From: Dyella sp. GSA-30
Lineage (GTDB): Bacteria; Pseudomonadota; Gammaproteobacteria; Xanthomonadales; Rhodanobacteraceae
Direction of reading: 5' to 3'
Assembly: GCF_027924605.1 (NCBI RefSeq)
Contig: NZ_AP027042.1
Coordinates: 4,751,524 to 4,815,523, forward strand
Length of the DNA stretch: 64,000 nucleotides
The notes under the pieces were generated by a model. That model worked only from the letters and a program-made list of their open reading frames with translations, searched no databases and was not told the DNA's origin. Position 1 is the stretch's first letter, and each line of letters begins with the position of its first letter. Positions 26,494 through 34,935 of the stretch are shown here, one piece after another. Both the position numbers and the translations under genes were made by a program.

Positions 26494-26943
26494 ATGAACG
26501 CCTTGAAACCCACCCTGCTCTCCCTGCTTCTCGTTGCCGTTACCGCGGCCGCACATGCCGCCGACACGCCCGCTCCACTGTTCAAACCCTTGCGGCCCGT
26601 CAGTTCGTGCATCCGCACCGATCGCATCGACGAATGGCATATCGTCGACGCGCGCACGGCCATCGTTCGTACCGGACCACAGCGCTATGTCGTGAAACTT
26701 CAAAACGATTGCCCCCGCCTCGGCGTCGGCCGTCAAGGTTTGATCTTCCGCGCCAACGAAGCGAACCAGCTCAACTCGCTCGGCCGCATCTGCGGCGAAG
26801 CCGGGGAATCGGTGCGCTCACGCGATCAGCCGCCTTGCGCGCTCCACTCCGTTCGAATCATCGACAAGCCGACGTTCGACAAGCTGAGCGCGAAAGCGAC
26901 TCGCCACGGTAATGGTGCCGAACCGAACGGAAACAAGCCCTAG
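26494..26943 (+). CDS. Small secreted protein, DUF6491-like
   Basis: This 149-residue protein has a Sec signal peptide (MNALKPTLLSLLLVAVTAAAHA). The mature part has four cysteines that could form two disulphides: one in SSCIRTDRIDEWHIVD, one in LQNDCPRL, one in GRICGEAG and one in QPPCALHSV. The pattern C-I-x-x-x-x-I-x-x-W-x-V-x-D followed by a Y-V-V-x-L segment fits the DUF6491 family, common in xanthomonads and without known function. Its leader contains a short GC hairpin (about 26446-26466). A strong terminator lies 17 bases after the stop. Confidence 0.75.
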   Translation: MNALKPTLLSLLLVAVTAAAHAADTPAPLFKPLRPVSSCIRTDRIDEWHIVDARTAIVRTGPQRYVVKLQNDCPRLGVGRQGLIFRANEANQLNSLGRICGEAGESVRSRDQPPCALHSVRIIDKPTFDKLSAKATRHGNGAEPNGNKP

Positions 26944-26960
26944 GCACGTTCCGATCAGAC

Positions 26961-26993
26961 AAAAAAAAGCCCGGCCGAAGCCGGGCTTTTTTT
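26961..26993. terminator. Bidirectional rho-independent terminator
   Basis: The hairpin AGCCCGGC/GCCGGGCT has a short CGAA-type loop and is flanked by eight A on the left and seven T on the right, so it can end transcripts from both sides. It stands between the convergent DUF6491 gene (stop 26943) and the Gly/Tyr/His-rich gene (stop 27016). Confidence 0.93.
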
Positions 26994-27015
26994 GCTTTCT
27001 ATTCAACGCTCGCGA

Positions 27016-27417
27016 TCAATAACCGTCATCGCGAACATAACGGGTGTAACCCGGGTCTTCGTAAACCGTGCGGGTTTCAACCACGCGACGGGTCACGACA
27101 GGCGCGTCCTCATACACCACCGTCGGCTGCGTGTAGACCACACGCGGGGCATAGTACGGATCCGGGCGCAGCGCGTCCGCAACCACACCTGCGGCAACCC
27201 CGGTAAGGATTGCACCCGCTACCCAACGACCGCCACTCCAGTAACCACCGCCGCGGTGATAACCGCCGTAGTAACCACCGTGATAGCCGCCGTGGTAACC
27301 GTAGCCGCCACGATAACCGCCCCAGCCGTGCGCCGATGCGGTGAGCGGTGCTGCCACCATTCCCGCCAAGGCAAGGCTAACGGCAAGGATCTTTGCACCA
27401 CTGAAACGCTTGGTCAT
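27016..27417 (-). CDS. Secreted Gly/Tyr/His-rich repeat protein
   Basis: This 133-residue protein has a signal peptide (MTKRFSGAKILAVSLALAGM... ending near ASA). The mature N-terminus is a low-complexity run of GGYHGG/GGYYGG-type units at about residues 31-60. A short hydrophobic glycine-zipper-like segment follows (RWVAGAILTGVAAGVVADAL). The C-terminal part is rich in Val, Tyr and acidic residues (YYAPRVVYTQPTVVYEDAPV and RTVYEDPGYTRYV). An excellent ribosome site (GGAGGTGTGTC) precedes ATG 27417. Such proteins may associate with the outer membrane or bind metal by histidine; no function is established. Confidence 0.75.
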   Translation of the reverse strand: MTKRFSGAKILAVSLALAGMVAAPLTASAHGWGGYRGGYGYHGGYHGGYYGGYHRGGGYWSGGRWVAGAILTGVAAGVVADALRPDPYYAPRVVYTQPTVVYEDAPVVTRRVVETRTVYEDPGYTRYVRDDGY

Positions 27418-27479
27418 GACACACCTCCGTGAATACGATGCCTATGCTAATCCCGCGGGATTAATGTGAACTGAAGGGT

Positions 27480-29666
27480 TTACTTTTTGATACGGGCGGT
27501 GTCCCAGGGGTTAATCGACGCGTCAGCTTGGCGTGAACGCAACAGCCAGCAACCGTGAATATCGTTGCGGCGCGCAAAGTCGAACGGGATGCTGACCTGG
27601 CTGACATCCTCGATGATGAAACGTTGCTCCAGCGCCTCACGATCCAGCTTGAACTTCCTGAAATTATTTGAAAAAACGATGACGCCGTCGCGACCCAGGC
27701 GGTCGCCGCATGCTTCCAGCAGCTTGACGTGATCGCGCTGTACGTCGAAATCGTCGGCCCGTTTGGAGTTGGAAAACGTCGGCGGATCAACGTAGATGAG
27801 ACCGAAATGGTCGCGCTCGCGCTGCAGGAATTCCAGCGTGTCCGCCTGGATCAGACGGTGGCGCGCGCCGGTGAATCCGTTAAGCGCAAGATTGCGCGAC
27901 GCCCACTCCAGGTAGGTCCCGGACAGGTCCACGCTGGTGGTATCGCGCGCTCCACCGGCCGCCGCATAGACGCTGGCCGTGGCGGTATAGGCAAACAGAT
28001 TCAGGAACCGGCGCCCTTCAGCCAGTTCGCGCAGACGTCCGCGCACCCAGCGGTGATCCAGGAACAGACCGGTATCGAGGTAATCGGTCAGGTTGATCAG
28101 GAAATTCAGCCCGCCTTCTTCCACTTCGACAAATTCGCCGCGCTGGTCGAACTGGCCGTACTTGGAGCCGCCCTTGCCGCGTTCGCGCGTCTTCAACGCG
28201 ATACGTTCGCGCGATACGCCGAATACTTCACCGGCGACGCGGACAATTTCGCGCAAACGCTGACGCGTGGTTTCCACCGGTATTTCCGCCGGCGCACGAT
28301 ATTCCTGTACATGCAGCCACTGGTTGCCCTCGGCATCGCCATATACGTCGATCGCTGCAGCGTATTCGGGCAGATCCTGATCGTAAGCGCGCCAGCAGTG
28401 AATGCCTTCGCGCTCCAGTTGCTTGCGCAGATGGCGCAGGTTTTTCTCCAGCCGGTTCTTCAGCATCTGCGCGCCGGCCGATAGCGGCTTCGCTTCGCGC
28501 GGTGTCTCGTCGCGCGCATGCAGTTCGAACAACAACAGCACCGTTTCCAACGCGCCGTTGTAAAGCGCATAGCGTTTTTCGGCGCGCAGCGGCATGGCAC
28601 GACCGAGTTCCTCATCGCCCGCGAGTACGGCGGCGCGCCAGCCGGCAAAACGGGCACGCAGCATTTCACCGAGTGCGCGATACAACGCCGGCATCTGGCC
28701 ACGTTCGCCCAGGCGCTCGCCATAAGGCGGATTGGTGATGACCAGACCACGCTCGACGCCCGGCGGTGGCGAGACATGCAAGGCGTCGTGCTTGTCCAGC
28801 GTAAAGAAGCCGGCGACGCCAGCTTCCTGCGCGTTGCGCTTGGCCGTCTGCACCATGCGTGCATCGGAGTCGGAACCAAAGAAGCAGCTACGCAAGGCGC
28901 GCAGGCCGTTGTCGGCACGCTCGCGCGCCTCATCGAGCAGGCGACGCCACAGCGCGATATCGTGCTTGTGCCAGCCGAGAAAACCGAAGTAATCACGGCG
29001 AAGGCCCGGTGCGACATCGGCGGCCATCAAGGCGCCTTCGATCAACAAGGTACCCGAACCGCACATCGGGTCGAGCAAGGCGCCACCTTCCTTGTACATC
29101 TCCGGCCAGCGCGCGCGCAGCAGCATCGCAGCAGCGAGGTTTTCCTTCAGTGGCGCTTCACCCTGCAGCTCGCGCCAGCCGCGGCGATGCAGCGGCGAGC
29201 CGGCAAGATCGATCGAGATCGTTGCGCGATCGCGACGCAGGCGCAGATTGATGCGTACGTCCGGCTCATCGGTATCGACATCCGGGCGAGTGCCATCGCG
29301 CTGGCGGAACTGATCGACGATGGCGTCCTTCGCTTTCAAGGCGATGAACTGGCTATGCGTCAGCTTGCTTTGCCCGGTCACCGCGTCGATCGCCAGGGTG
29401 GCATGCGAGGCAAGATGCTCGGACCAGTCGATCGATTGCACGCCGGCATACAACGCATCGCCATCGGCCGCGTCGAACTCCGCCAATGGCAGCAGGATGC
29501 GACTGGCCAGCCTCGACCACAGGCAGGCGCGATAGGCGATTTCCAGCTCGCCGGCAAAATACACACCGGCCAGTGCCTCGCGCACATCGGACGCACCCAG
29601 CGCAATCAGCTCGTCGCGCAGCAGGTATTCCAGGCCCTTGGGGCAGGTAGCGAAATACGCGCTCAC
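27480..29666 (-). CDS. rlmKL: Bifunctional 23S rRNA methyltransferase RlmK/RlmL
   Basis: The N-terminal half (RlmL) makes m2G2445 and the C-terminal half (RlmK) makes m7G2069 in 23S rRNA. It has 728 residues, close to the 702 of E. coli. Order: THUMP RNA-binding domain (about residues 45-160), first Rossmann domain with DPMCGSGTLLIEGAL and catalytic NPPYGERLG, then the second with FLNLFAYTATASVYAA and YVDPPTFSNSKR. All key motifs are present. The start overlaps the stop of the upstream hydrolase by 4 bases (ATGA), so the two are coupled. Confidence 0.96.
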   Translation of the reverse strand: MSAYFATCPKGLEYLLRDELIALGASDVREALAGVYFAGELEIAYRACLWSRLASRILLPLAEFDAADGDALYAGVQSIDWSEHLASHATLAIDAVTGQSKLTHSQFIALKAKDAIVDQFRQRDGTRPDVDTDEPDVRINLRLRRDRATISIDLAGSPLHRRGWRELQGEAPLKENLAAAMLLRARWPEMYKEGGALLDPMCGSGTLLIEGALMAADVAPGLRRDYFGFLGWHKHDIALWRRLLDEARERADNGLRALRSCFFGSDSDARMVQTAKRNAQEAGVAGFFTLDKHDALHVSPPPGVERGLVITNPPYGERLGERGQMPALYRALGEMLRARFAGWRAAVLAGDEELGRAMPLRAEKRYALYNGALETVLLLFELHARDETPREAKPLSAGAQMLKNRLEKNLRHLRKQLEREGIHCWRAYDQDLPEYAAAIDVYGDAEGNQWLHVQEYRAPAEIPVETTRQRLREIVRVAGEVFGVSRERIALKTRERGKGGSKYGQFDQRGEFVEVEEGGLNFLINLTDYLDTGLFLDHRWVRGRLRELAEGRRFLNLFAYTATASVYAAAGGARDTTSVDLSGTYLEWASRNLALNGFTGARHRLIQADTLEFLQRERDHFGLIYVDPPTFSNSKRADDFDVQRDHVKLLEACGDRLGRDGVIVFSNNFRKFKLDREALEQRFIIEDVSQVSIPFDFARRNDIHGCWLLRSRQADASINPWDTARIKK

Positions 29667-30190
29667 GATGCTTTCGCCACGCGGTCGAGGAACAGCTGAA
29701 ACTGCGACGCGATCGTATCGATGCAGTCGCTGAGCCGATGATCGTCGTCCAGCACCAGCAGCGGCACACGACGCTCACCGGCAAAACGGAAGATCGGCTC
29801 GAGCGGGCAGATGTCGTCGCGCCAGCCGTGGATCAGCTCCGTTGGCACATCACGACGCATATCGAAACCTTCGGCAAAGCCCGGAATCTCTGGCGGCGTC
29901 GCCAGCAGAAACAGACCGGCGACCGGCATATCGCGCGAGACCAGCCCAGACACGAAGGCGCCCATGCTCGAACCCACCAGGATCGGCGGCGTGGACTGGG
30001 CCTGGACGGCCGCGCGCAGCCGGGCGATACGCGGCGCCACCGAGCCGACATGGCCGAGTGCGTCGTCTTCGCGGTAATCGGGGCGCTGGGTCTGCCAGCC
30101 GAGCGATTCGGCGAGCGCGGCCAGCGTGCTGACCTTGGTGGCGTCCGGACTGGAGTCCGAACCGTGGGAAAGGATGATCTGGCCGCGCAT
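29663..30190 (-). CDS. Alpha/beta-hydrolase fold protein (YcfP/RBBP9-like size)
   Basis: This 175-residue protein starts at ATG 30190, which has GGAG 6 bases upstream; earlier in-frame starts lack a site. The fold is recognisable by the N-terminal strand and oxyanion loop (IILSHGSDSSPDATKV), the nucleophile elbow GSSMGAFVS with the catalytic Ser, a C-terminal acid (HGWRDDICP) and the His in DDDHRLSDCID. This makes a complete Ser-Asp-His triad in a small esterase-like protein. The substrate is unknown. It is the first gene of a two-gene unit with rlmKL and is divergent from the AmpD-like amidase with 82 bases between starts. Confidence 0.8.
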   Translation of the reverse strand: MRGQIILSHGSDSSPDATKVSTLAALAESLGWQTQRPDYREDDALGHVGSVAPRIARLRAAVQAQSTPPILVGSSMGAFVSGLVSRDMPVAGLFLLATPPEIPGFAEGFDMRRDVPTELIHGWRDDICPLEPIFRFAGERRVPLLVLDDDHRLSDCIDTIASQFQLFLDRVAKAS

Positions 30191-30272
30191 CGCGGTCTCC
30201 ATAAGCTTTTCGGGTATCCCCGCCATGATACCGGCAACACGCGCCCTACCTGCCTCGGATACGCTATGGGCC

Positions 30273-30833
30273 ATGCTGACCATTCACGATCAACCGCTGC
30301 CCTATGTCGAAAAGCTGCCCGAACGTCCCGCCTCGGCGGTGACGCTGGTGGTGATTCACTGCACCGAGCTGCCGGATCTGGCGACCGCACGCGAGTACGG
30401 CGAGCGTGTGCTCTACGACAACGGCACCGGGGCGAGCGGCCATTACTACGTCGACCGCGACGGCTCGATCTATCGTTATGTGCCGGGTACGCGTGTGGCC
30501 AATCATGTGCGCGGGCAAAACCCCCACTCGATCGGCATCGAACTGGTCAACCTGGGCCGCTATCCGAACTGGTGGGACTCGCATCACCAGACCATGACCG
30601 AGCCCTATACCGCCGCCCAGATCGCCGCCCTGCGCGCGCTGCTGGCCCAGCTCCGACAGGATTTCCCCCAGCTTCGGCAGATTGCCGGCCACGAGGACCT
30701 GGATCTGGCGCGGATGCCCGCCAGCGACGACCCGTCCAAAGAGGTACCGCGCAAGCTGGACCCGGGCCCGCAGTTCCCGTGGGACGCCGTGCTGAAGGGC
30801 AGCGGGCTGGAACGGATCAGCCATCGCCCGTGA
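30273..30833 (+). CDS. N-acetylmuramoyl-L-alanine amidase, AmpD-like
   Basis: This zinc amidase of the amidase_2 family has 186 residues and no signal peptide, so it is probably cytoplasmic like AmpD, cleaving anhydro-muropeptides during cell-wall recycling. The zinc ligands are visible: His in VVIHCTELPD (about residue 29), His in AGHEDLDLARMP (about 134) and Asp in KLDPGPQFPWD (about 154). The catalytic-site segments GASGHYYVDRDG and SIGIELVNLG are also present. The start is ATG 30273; the longer upstream frame overlaps the divergent promoter. tesB follows after 67 bases. Confidence 0.85.
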   Translation: MLTIHDQPLPYVEKLPERPASAVTLVVIHCTELPDLATAREYGERVLYDNGTGASGHYYVDRDGSIYRYVPGTRVANHVRGQNPHSIGIELVNLGRYPNWWDSHHQTMTEPYTAAQIAALRALLAQLRQDFPQLRQIAGHEDLDLARMPASDDPSKEVPRKLDPGPQFPWDAVLKGSGLERISHRP

Positions 30834-30900
30834 CAGCTGGGAACAGGGGCCACACCGCTATACTTCCCGTTTTGCAACAACCGGCAAGGGCCGAATCGTC

Positions 30901-31764
30901 ATGAAACAAGCGCACGTCAGCGAGCTGGTCGACCTGCTCGATCTGGAACGTCTGGAAGACAACCTGTTTCGCGGCCAAAGCCGCGATATCGGCACGCAAT
31001 TCGTCTTCGGCGGCCAGGTGCTCGGCCAGGCCCTCTCGGCGGCGCAGCAGACGGTCGATGCGTCGCGCACGGCCCATTCGCTGCATGCGTATTTCCTGCG
31101 TGCCGGCGATATCGACGCGCCGATCGTCTACAGCGTGGAACGCACGCGCGACGGCGGTACGTTCTCGTCCCGGCGAGTGGTGGCGATTCAGCACGGCCAG
31201 CCGATCTTGAATGGCTCGATCTCGTTCCAGATCGAGGAAGGCGGCTTCGAGCATCAATCGTCGATGCCCGAGGTGCCCATGCCCGAGGACATCGAGCCGA
31301 TGCAGCCGCTGTCGCCCGAGCAGATGGCCAAGCTGCCGGAAAAGATCCAGCGCTGGCTCGGCGTCGATGCCCCGATCGAGTTCCGCCATGTCTGGCCGCA
31401 GGACAAGCTCAAGCCGGTCAAGCGCCCGCCGATCCAGCACATCTGGTTTCGTGCCGCGGCTCCCGTAGGCGACTCGCCTGCCCTGCACCGCGCCCTGCTC
31501 GCCTATGCCTCGGATTTCAACCTGATCGGCACGGCGACGCTGCCGCACGGCATCTCCTACTACACGCACAACGTGCAGATGGCGAGCCTGGACCACGCGC
31601 TGTGGTTCCACCGCCCGTTCCGCATGGACGACTGGCTGCTCTACTCCTTTGACAGCCCCACCGCCCAGGGCGCCCGCGGTCTGGCCCGTGGCCAGATCTT
31701 CAGCCGTGACGGCCGCCTGATCGCTTCGAGCGCGCAGGAAGGGCTGATCCGGCTGCGGGAATAA
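30901..31764 (+). CDS. tesB: Acyl-CoA thioesterase II
   Basis: It hydrolyses medium- to long-chain acyl-CoA to free fatty acid and CoA. The 287-residue length matches E. coli TesB (286). Two hotdog domains are seen: the first with FGGQVLGQALSAAQQTV and HSLHAYFLRAGD, the second with SLDHALWFHRPFRMDDWLLY. The catalytic triad positions known from E. coli (Asp, Thr/Ser, Gln) map to the Asp of SLDHAL, the Ser of YSFDSPTAQGARGL and the Gln of SAQEGLIRLR. A possible -10 (TATACT) is at about 30857. The DUF2007-like gene follows by 33 bases. Confidence 0.94.
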   Translation: MKQAHVSELVDLLDLERLEDNLFRGQSRDIGTQFVFGGQVLGQALSAAQQTVDASRTAHSLHAYFLRAGDIDAPIVYSVERTRDGGTFSSRRVVAIQHGQPILNGSISFQIEEGGFEHQSSMPEVPMPEDIEPMQPLSPEQMAKLPEKIQRWLGVDAPIEFRHVWPQDKLKPVKRPPIQHIWFRAAAPVGDSPALHRALLAYASDFNLIGTATLPHGISYYTHNVQMASLDHALWFHRPFRMDDWLLYSFDSPTAQGARGLARGQIFSRDGRLIASSAQEGLIRLRE

Positions 31765-31797
31765 CCTTGCCACGCAGCTCCGGGTAAACTCAGCACC

Positions 31798-32190
31798 ATG
31801 CGCCAGATCTATACCTCTCCCCGCCCGGAAAACATCGATAAAGTCGTCGAATTGCTCAAGGAACAGGGCATCGAGACCACGGTGAACAACCGTTCCAACT
31901 GGAACAAGCCCAACTACGAGCGCTTCAGCTATTCCCAGCGCCGGGAAAACCGCGACAGCTGGCCCCAGGTCTGGGTCAACCACGCCGATGACTACACGCG
32001 TGCCCGCAGCGCGCTGCGCGAAGTCGGTATCGAGCCGGTAATCCGCCACGGCGAGGAGCTGGCCGCTGCCCGTAATCCGGCGCCGGAAGCGAAACGCCGC
32101 GATGTGGCCACCCGCATTCGCCGGATCGTCCTGCTGGCAGTCGCCGGGGCCTTCGTCATTACCATGCTCCGCTACATGGGCGTGATCTGA
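31798..32190 (+). CDS. DUF2007-like small membrane-anchored protein
   Basis: This 130-residue protein has a compact N-terminal alpha/beta domain (MRQIYTSPRPENIDKVVELLKEQGIETTVNN, then DSWPQVWVNHADDYTRARSALREVGIEP) resembling the DUF2007 putative signal-transducing fold. A basic linker (EAKRRDVATRIRR) leads to one C-terminal membrane segment (IVLLAVAGAFVITMLRYMGVI). The plan suggests a cytoplasmic ligand- or protein-binding domain tethered to the inner membrane. The function is unknown. It is in the same run as tesB and bpt. Confidence 0.65.
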   Translation: MRQIYTSPRPENIDKVVELLKEQGIETTVNNRSNWNKPNYERFSYSQRRENRDSWPQVWVNHADDYTRARSALREVGIEPVIRHGEELAAARNPAPEAKRRDVATRIRRIVLLAVAGAFVITMLRYMGVI

Positions 32191-32276
32191 ATGGCCGGCA
32201 AAGCGCCGTCCCTGTAAGTTTCTACGGGCGCAAATCGACTAGCCAAAGCGCCCCAAAGCAGGCATAGAATCGGGCC

Positions 32277-32981
32277 ATGCGCTCCGATAACGTCCGCCTG
32301 TTCCAGACCCTGCCGCACAGTTGCGGCTATTTTGCCGAGCGCACGGCACAGAATCTGGTGATCGATCCGGCTGCCCCGCAGCTGGACCAGTTGTACGGCG
32401 CGGCGCTGGAACGTGGTTTTCGTCGTGCCGGCGGGCATCTGTATCTACCCCATTGTGGGCAGTGTCGCGCCTGCACGCCCTGCCGCATTGACGTGGAGCA
32501 TTTCGCGCCCGATCGTGCGCAAAAGCGCTGCGCGAAACGCAACGCCGATATCGTGATCAGCGAATCGATGGCCGGCTACAACGCCGAGCGCCACACCTTG
32601 TACGAGCGCTATCTGCGCCAGCGTCATCCCGGCGGCGGCATGGACGAGGCCGATGCCAGTGATTTTCGCCGGTTTCTCACCGCGCCGTGGAGCCCGACGC
32701 TGTTTCTCGAAATGCGTCTGGCCAAACGCCTTGTCGGTGTCGCGGTTACCGACGTGTGTACCAACGGTCTCTCGGCCGTCTATACGTTCTTCGATCCCGA
32801 CGAACATGCGCGCAGCCTCGGGACGTTCGCGATCTTGCAACAGGTTGCCCTGGCCAGGCGGCGTGGTTTGCCCTGGGTCTATCTCGGCTTCTGGATCGAG
32901 GGGCATCCGAAGATGGATTACAAGCGACGGTTCCGCCCGCTGCAGGTCCGCGGGACAGCCGGCTGGGCGGCGATGGAATAG
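32277..32981 (+). CDS. bpt: Aspartate/glutamate leucyl-tRNA-protein transferase
   Basis: It adds leucine from Leu-tRNA to N-terminal Asp or Glu, marking proteins for ClpS/ClpAP degradation by the N-end rule. It has 234 residues. The ATE fold is complete: N-terminal CGYFAERTAQNLV, the Cys cluster HCGQCRACTPCRI (about residues 60-73), FRRFLTAPWSPT and the C-terminal ARSLGTFAILQQVALARRRGLPWVYLGFWIEG with PKMDYKRRFRPLQ. Bpt and the arginyl-transferase Ate are alike; bacteria of this group normally have Bpt. Confidence 0.93.
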   Translation: MRSDNVRLFQTLPHSCGYFAERTAQNLVIDPAAPQLDQLYGAALERGFRRAGGHLYLPHCGQCRACTPCRIDVEHFAPDRAQKRCAKRNADIVISESMAGYNAERHTLYERYLRQRHPGGGMDEADASDFRRFLTAPWSPTLFLEMRLAKRLVGVAVTDVCTNGLSAVYTFFDPDEHARSLGTFAILQQVALARRRGLPWVYLGFWIEGHPKMDYKRRFRPLQVRGTAGWAAME

Positions 32982-33102
32982 CCAGCAACCCTGCCACACC
33001 GCAAGTACTTTCTACCCAGCACTTTGGAGATTGCCCCCGAAGGCGTCAGCGCAGTAGTCTCGTCCAGAGGACGTCAGGCGTTTCTGTCAGGGGGTATTCG
33101 CG

Positions 33103-34929
33103 ATGCAAACGACCACGGGCACCGCCCCGGGGTTGCACGCGGCCGGGCTTCAGGATTCTCCGTCCGCAGCCACTCCCTTATCCGCAGGCAGCACCGCTGC
33201 GGAAGGTTTTGCCGTGCCTGGATTCGATGCAGTCGTGCGTCTGGCTTCGCACTCGCTCGGCGTTCCGCTGGTGTCGCTGGTGCTCAGCAGCGGTGAAACC
33301 TATTGGTATACGAGCGGCGGCACCACGCCTATCCACAGTCCGCAAGCGCTGCATCCGTTTTATAACGAAGCGGCGCGGCATCAGGCCGGACAATTGATTC
33401 TGGATACGCGCCTGGACGAACGCTTCGGCGATACCGATCTTGGCTTCGCAGCGACGCCTGAGCCGATCCGCTTTTTCGCCAGCGAACCGGTTTTTACGCT
33501 GACCGGCCAACACATCGGCGCACTGTGCGCGATGGACATCCATCCGCGTGCGAACTTGAGCGAAAGCGAACGCAGCGCATTACGCGATGCCGCCGCACTC
33601 GCCGGCGCAGGCGTGGTGTTGCGCAGCTACCTGGGCCGCACCGATCCGGTCACGCAACTGCCGCATCGCAATGCGTTCTTCGAGGATATGCGCGCCCACA
33701 TGCGCGACGTGCCGCATGCCTGGGTGATTGCCATCGACGTGGCACCGGTGCAACGTTTCAATGCTTTCATTCGCGCCATGGGGCACACCTACGCCGACGA
33801 GCTGATCCGGCTGGTGGCGCAGCGCACGCAGAGCTGGATGTCTACCGATGTCCACCTGTACCAAGTCGGGGTAACACGTTTTGCGGCGCTGCTTCCCGAT
33901 CGCAACATGCTGATCGATCCGGCGCGCCTGGACGCGCTGGTGGCGCTGCTTCGCCGTCCCTTCGACTGCCTGGGCATACCGCTGACCATCCAGCCGGGTG
34001 TGGGCCTGCTGAAGATTCAAGCCAGCGAATTGCGCGGCGGCGATCCGCTGCGCCTGGTGATGAGCGCCTCGTATGCGGCGCAATCGAGTGCACGCGGCTG
34101 GGCCGTCTACGACCACGCGCAGGATGAGCAGCAGCGCCAGGAGTTTTTCCTGGTTACCGAACTTGCCGCGGCGCTCGCCGATCACACCGAGCTGGATCTG
34201 CACTATCAGCCACGCGTCGATCTCGATAGCGGCCGCTGCGTCGGCGTCGAAGCCCTCGCCCGCTGGAAACATCCGACACTCGGTCCGATCCCGCCAACCC
34301 AGTTCATCGGTCTGGCCGAACGCGCCGGACTGATGCATTCGCTGACCCAATGGGTACTCGATCGCAGCCTCGCGCAACTGGCCGTGTGGCGAAACCAGGG
34401 ACATCAGATCCATCTGTCGATCAATGTCTCCAACACCGATCTGAGTACCGGCCTGGTCGATCGTCTTCGCCAGGCTGCCGAACGTCACTCGGTCGATCTG
34501 GCCACGCTCGAACTGGAGTTCACCGAAAGTACCTTGATGGAACACAGCATCACCACGCGCCGCTATCTCAGCGCGATTCGCCGACTGGGTACCGGCATTG
34601 CCATCGACGATTTCGGCACCGGCTACAGCAACCTGGCCGCCTTGCGGCAGATGCCGGCGACCAGCCTCAAGATCGATCAATCCTTTGTACGCGGCATGAC
34701 GACCAGCCGCCACGACGAAGCGATCGTGCGCTCGGTGGCGGAGCTGGCGCGCAGCATGGATTTTCGCGTGGTCGTGGAAGGCGTCGAAACCGAGCACATC
34801 TACGACAGCGTGCTCGGCATGGCCTGCGATGAAGCGCAGGGCTTTCACGTGGCCTATCCGATGCCGGCGGACGAGGTGTCCGTCTGGCTGGACGCTTACC
34901 GCGGCATGCGTTCGCGGCAAGCGCCCTGA
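33103..34929 (+). CDS. GAF - degenerate GGDEF - EAL protein, probable cyclic-di-GMP phosphodiesterase
   Basis: This 608-residue cytoplasmic signalling protein has three parts: an N-terminal GAF-like sensor (about residues 38-175), a diguanylate-cyclase-like domain (about 180-345) and an EAL domain (about 355-600). The GGDEF signature is lost: at residues 254-260 the sequence reads QVGVTRF. The EAL domain looks active, with EAL at 383-385, the Asn of INVSNTD, the Glu of LEFTES, DDFGTG from residue 502, LKIDQSF and VVEGVETE. It should therefore hydrolyse c-di-GMP and use the cyclase-like part for regulation. ATG 33103 has AGGGGG upstream. It converges closely with the FMN protein gene (6 bases). 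Confidence 0.9.
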   Translation: MQTTTGTAPGLHAAGLQDSPSAATPLSAGSTAAEGFAVPGFDAVVRLASHSLGVPLVSLVLSSGETYWYTSGGTTPIHSPQALHPFYNEAARHQAGQLILDTRLDERFGDTDLGFAATPEPIRFFASEPVFTLTGQHIGALCAMDIHPRANLSESERSALRDAAALAGAGVVLRSYLGRTDPVTQLPHRNAFFEDMRAHMRDVPHAWVIAIDVAPVQRFNAFIRAMGHTYADELIRLVAQRTQSWMSTDVHLYQVGVTRFAALLPDRNMLIDPARLDALVALLRRPFDCLGIPLTIQPGVGLLKIQASELRGGDPLRLVMSASYAAQSSARGWAVYDHAQDEQQRQEFFLVTELAAALADHTELDLHYQPRVDLDSGRCVGVEALARWKHPTLGPIPPTQFIGLAERAGLMHSLTQWVLDRSLAQLAVWRNQGHQIHLSINVSNTDLSTGLVDRLRQAAERHSVDLATLELEFTESTLMEHSITTRRYLSAIRRLGTGIAIDDFGTGYSNLAALRQMPATSLKIDQSFVRGMTTSRHDEAIVRSVAELARSMDFRVVVEGVETEHIYDSVLGMACDEAQGFHVAYPMPADEVSVWLDAYRGMRSRQAP

Positions 34930-34935
34930 TACGCC

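Noticed and set aside
28518-29699. 393-codon plus-strand frame
   Set aside because: Antisense to rlmKL, which carries complete methyltransferase motifs.
33862-33882. Possible active GGDEF domain in the GAF-EAL protein
   Set aside because: The signature reads QVGVTRF in place of GGDEF, so the catalytic and metal residues are missing.
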